Shown here: one piece after another, positions 13,627 to 15,035 of the stretch
How positions within the stretch are numbered: position 1 is the stretch's first letter
How the letters are laid out: every line of letters begins with the position of its first letter
From: Spirochaetales bacterium
Lineage (GTDB): Bacteria > Spirochaetota > Spirochaetia > SZUA-6 > DRHE01
Direction of reading: 5' to 3'
Assembly (NCBI GenBank): GCA_016930895.1
Contig: JAFGFV010000015.1
Span: forward strand, 1-15,035
Length of the DNA: 15,035 bases
The notes under the pieces: model-generated
Told to the model about the DNA's origin: nothing
What the model saw: the letters and a program-made list of their open reading frames with translations, nothing else
Database searches by the model: none
Made by a program: the position numbers and the translations under genes

Positions 13627-14595
13627 GTGCCCGGCTTACCCTACTCCATCGTCGTTACCCTCGGCCCCGCCACGGACAGCGATGAGCTGGTCGCCGGCCT
13701 CCTGGAGGCAGGGGCCGACGCCCTGCGCCTGAACGGCTCGCACCTCGGTCCGCAGGCCCTGGCACGGTGGCTGACTCGCCTGGGCGGCGCCGCCCCGGTG
13801 GTCCTGGACCTCCAGGGAAGCAAGTGGAGGCTGGGGGAGTTCCCGCCTTTCGCCCTCGCGGCGGGGGACACCGTCGAGCTGGTAGAGGGGGCGGTCTCCG
13901 AGGAAGCCGGCAGGCTGCCTGTCCCCCATCCGGACTTCTTCGCGGCCGCACCGCAGTCCAGCCCGGAGCTGCGCCTGGACGATGCCAGGTGCCTCCTGCA
14001 GGTGGAAGACTGCGCGCCCGACCGACTGCGGGCCAGGGTCGTTCGAGGCGGCACGATCCGGTCCCGCAAGGGCATCACCTTCAGCCGCTCCGCCTTCCGC
14101 CGGGAATCCCTGGCGGAGCGAGACCTGGAGCTGGTCCGGGTCGCCGAGCGCTCGGGCGGCCCCGGAGTGCGGTTGGCCGTTTCCTACGTCCGGGACGCCG
14201 CGGAGATGACGACCTACCGCCGCCTGCTGGGTCCGTCGGCGTACCTGATCGCCAAGATCGAGCGGGCCACCGCCGTCGGGGAAGCGGCCGGCATCGCCGA
14301 GACCGCGGACGAGCTGTGGCTCTGCCGGGGAGACCTGGGCGCGGAGATGGGGGCCCGGGGCATGGCCGAGGCGGTCCACCGCTTCTCCTCCGCCCTGAGC
14401 GATCTCCCCGTGCCCGCCCTGCTCGCCGGACAGGTGTTCGAGCACATGACCCGAAACCCCTCCCCCACGCGCTCGGAGGTCTGCTTCCTGTACGAGGCCC
14501 TGCTCGGGGGATTCCGGGGGGTGGTCCTTTCGGACGAAACGGCGGTGGGCGATTTTCCCCTGGAGAGCTGCCGGGCCGCCGCCATGTTCCGCTGA
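13627..14595 (+). CDS. Compact pyruvate-kinase-like protein without the C-terminal domain
   Basis: 322 residues from GTG 13627 (TTG 13624 is one codon longer). The barrel of pyruvate kinase is recognisable: IVVTLGPATDS and RLNGSH (Asn36, the ATP/K+ side), DLQGSKWRLG, a lid-like B domain (about 72-137, ending RKGIT), VSYVRDAAEM, the catalytic Lys210 and metal ligand Glu212 (LIAKIE), RGDLG with metal ligand Asp236, and NPSPTRSEV...VLSDETAVGDFP. Pyruvate kinase makes pyruvate and ATP from phosphoenolpyruvate and ADP. The protein stops right after the barrel's last helix, so the roughly 120-150-residue C-terminal domain carrying effector sites in standard enzymes (about 470 residues) is absent; the stop is followed at once by psuG's 3' end, so there is no leftover coding sequence. 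DTKGPE is DLQGSK here. It may be an unregulated pyruvate kinase or a relative with another phosphoenolpyruvate/pyruvate reaction. Confidence 0.82.
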   Translation: MPGLPYSIVVTLGPATDSDELVAGLLEAGADALRLNGSHLGPQALARWLTRLGGAAPVVLDLQGSKWRLGEFPPFALAAGDTVELVEGAVSEEAGRLPVPHPDFFAAAPQSSPELRLDDARCLLQVEDCAPDRLRARVVRGGTIRSRKGITFSRSAFRRESLAERDLELVRVAERSGGPGVRLAVSYVRDAAEMTTYRRLLGPSAYLIAKIERATAVGEAAGIAETADELWLCRGDLGAEMGARGMAEAVHRFSSALSDLPVPALLAGQVFEHMTRNPSPTRSEVCFLYEALLGGFRGVVLSDETAVGDFPLESCRAAAMFR

Positions 14596-14605
14596 ACGCT
14601 CCCCC

Positions 14606-14627
14606 GCGGAGGCCGCGCGGAGGCCGC
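14606..14627. repeat. Two tandem copies of an 11-base hairpin-forming unit between convergent genes
   Basis: GCGGAGGCCGC occurs at 14606-14616 and 14617-14627. Each copy can form a GCGG/CCGC stem with an AGG loop. It occupies most of the 42 bases between the stops of the pyruvate-kinase-like gene and psuG, where a bidirectional terminator would be expected, but there is no T-run on either side. Confidence 0.5.
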
Positions 14628-14637
14628 GCCGCATCCC

Positions 14638-15035
14638 TCAGGCCGTGCGCCCCGCTCCGCCTTCCGCAGTCAGGGTCCGGGCGATCGCGCAGGCCAGGCG
14701 GACATTGGACAGGACAAGGTGGACATTGGTCTCCAGGGCCCGCCCCCCGGACAGCTCCACAATCCGGGCCAGCAGAAACGGCGTGACGCCCTTGCCGGTG
14801 ACGCCCCGCCGGTCCAGCTCCTCGAGCGCCTGGCGGATGTAGCCCTCCATGACCTCCCGGGGAATCTCGTGCTCCCGGTCCACCGGGTTGGCCACCAGGA
14901 TCCCCTGCCGCAGACCGAGGGACTGCTGCGCCCGGTACAGGGCACCGATCTGCTCGGGGGAGTCCGCGGTCAGGTCGAGGGGCAGATCGCTTTCGCTGGA
15001 ATAGAAGGCCGGGAAACGGCGCGTTCGGAACCCGA
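14638..15035 (-). CDS. psuG: Pseudouridine-5'-phosphate glycosidase, 3' part only
   Basis: The last 131 or so codons of a minus-strand gene that continues past the right edge; stop TGA at 14640-14638. The visible sequence has the family's conserved GFRT..FPAFYS stretch, then LGLRQGILVANPV, an acidic IPREVMEGYIRQALEEL helix, GVTGKGVTPFLLARIVELSGG and a final LETNVHLVLSNVRLACAIA. These match the C-terminal 40% of PsuG/IndA enzymes (about 300 residues), which reversibly split pseudouridine 5'-phosphate into uracil and ribose 5-phosphate in pseudouridine salvage. The lysine that forms the ribose adduct lies in the missing half. A kinase gene (psuK) might be expected further upstream, outside the window. 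It converges on the pyruvate-kinase-like gene, 42 bases apart. The family call is strong. Confidence 0.92.
   Translation of the reverse strand, partial: GFRTRRFPAFYSSESDLPLDLTADSPEQIGALYRAQQSLGLRQGILVANPVDREHEIPREVMEGYIRQALEELDRRGVTGKGVTPFLLARIVELSGGRALETNVHLVLSNVRLACAIARTLTAEGGAGRTA

Noticed and set aside
13767..14786. A + strand open frame of 339 codons overlapping the pyruvate-kinase-like gene
   Set aside because: It is in a shifted frame of a recognised enzyme, with Gly/Arg/Pro-rich translation.
1..15035. CRISPR array, tRNA or rRNA gene, insertion sequence, prophage or defence gene
   Set aside because: No regularly spaced repeats, cloverleaf sequences, transposase or phage motifs were seen, and nearly all of the sequence is accounted for by ordinary genes.

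Overview
The window is a gene-dense, strongly GC-rich stretch of a bacterial chromosome. It holds thirteen complete protein genes and two cut by the window edges (a cyclic-nucleotide-binding regulator at the left, psuG at the right). I see no rRNA, tRNA, CRISPR array, insertion sequence or prophage gene, and no gene-free stretch longer than about 200 bases. A spirochaete (Spirochaetales-like) origin fits best. The acetate kinase has a C-terminal tail and active-site neighbourhood that I associate with spirochaetes, and cysS beside an ECF sigma gene, with murB and a cyclic-nucleotide-binding protein close by, resembles a neighbourhood I recall from Treponema. That assignment is from memory and is not proven here.

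Left part (1-5442). A Crp-type regulator on + converges on a five-gene minus-strand run. Read in the direction of transcription the run is cysS (TTG start, strong ribosome binding site), an ECF sigma factor, a zinc-finger anti-sigma factor with one membrane span, a small secreted protein of unknown function, and a membrane-anchored protein with two IPT/TIG-like domains and a transglutaminase-like domain. The last three genes are translationally packed (TGATG overlap, then a 3-base gap). The transglutaminase-like domain keeps the His and Asp of the catalytic triad but has Ser where the nucleophilic Cys belongs. This sigma/anti-sigma/envelope-protein cassette is the best candidate here for an undescribed system.

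Middle (5443-10480). Divergent from cysS is a + strand run: murB (peptidoglycan precursor synthesis), mgtE (Mg2+ channel/transporter) and a PfkB-family sugar kinase, separated by only 4-13 bases. A convergent minus-strand gene encodes a secreted, probably beta-rich protein of unknown function. A 202-base divergent region follows; it contains a near-consensus sigma-70 promoter for ackA.

Right part (10481-15035). ackA (+) converges, across a GC-rich stem-loop, on a minus-strand pair: a DUF3524-type glycosyltransferase (the family of tRNA-queuosine mannosyltransferase) and an MJ0936/YfcE-type phosphoesterase. Divergent from these is a compact pyruvate-kinase-like protein lacking the usual C-terminal domain. 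It converges on the 3' end of psuG (pseudouridine-5'-phosphate glycosidase).

Most of the content is core metabolism and envelope biogenesis. Novelty is concentrated in the sigma-factor cassette, the substitutions in ackA and the transglutaminase-like protein, the short pyruvate kinase, and possible leaderless starts of murB and the pyruvate kinase gene.
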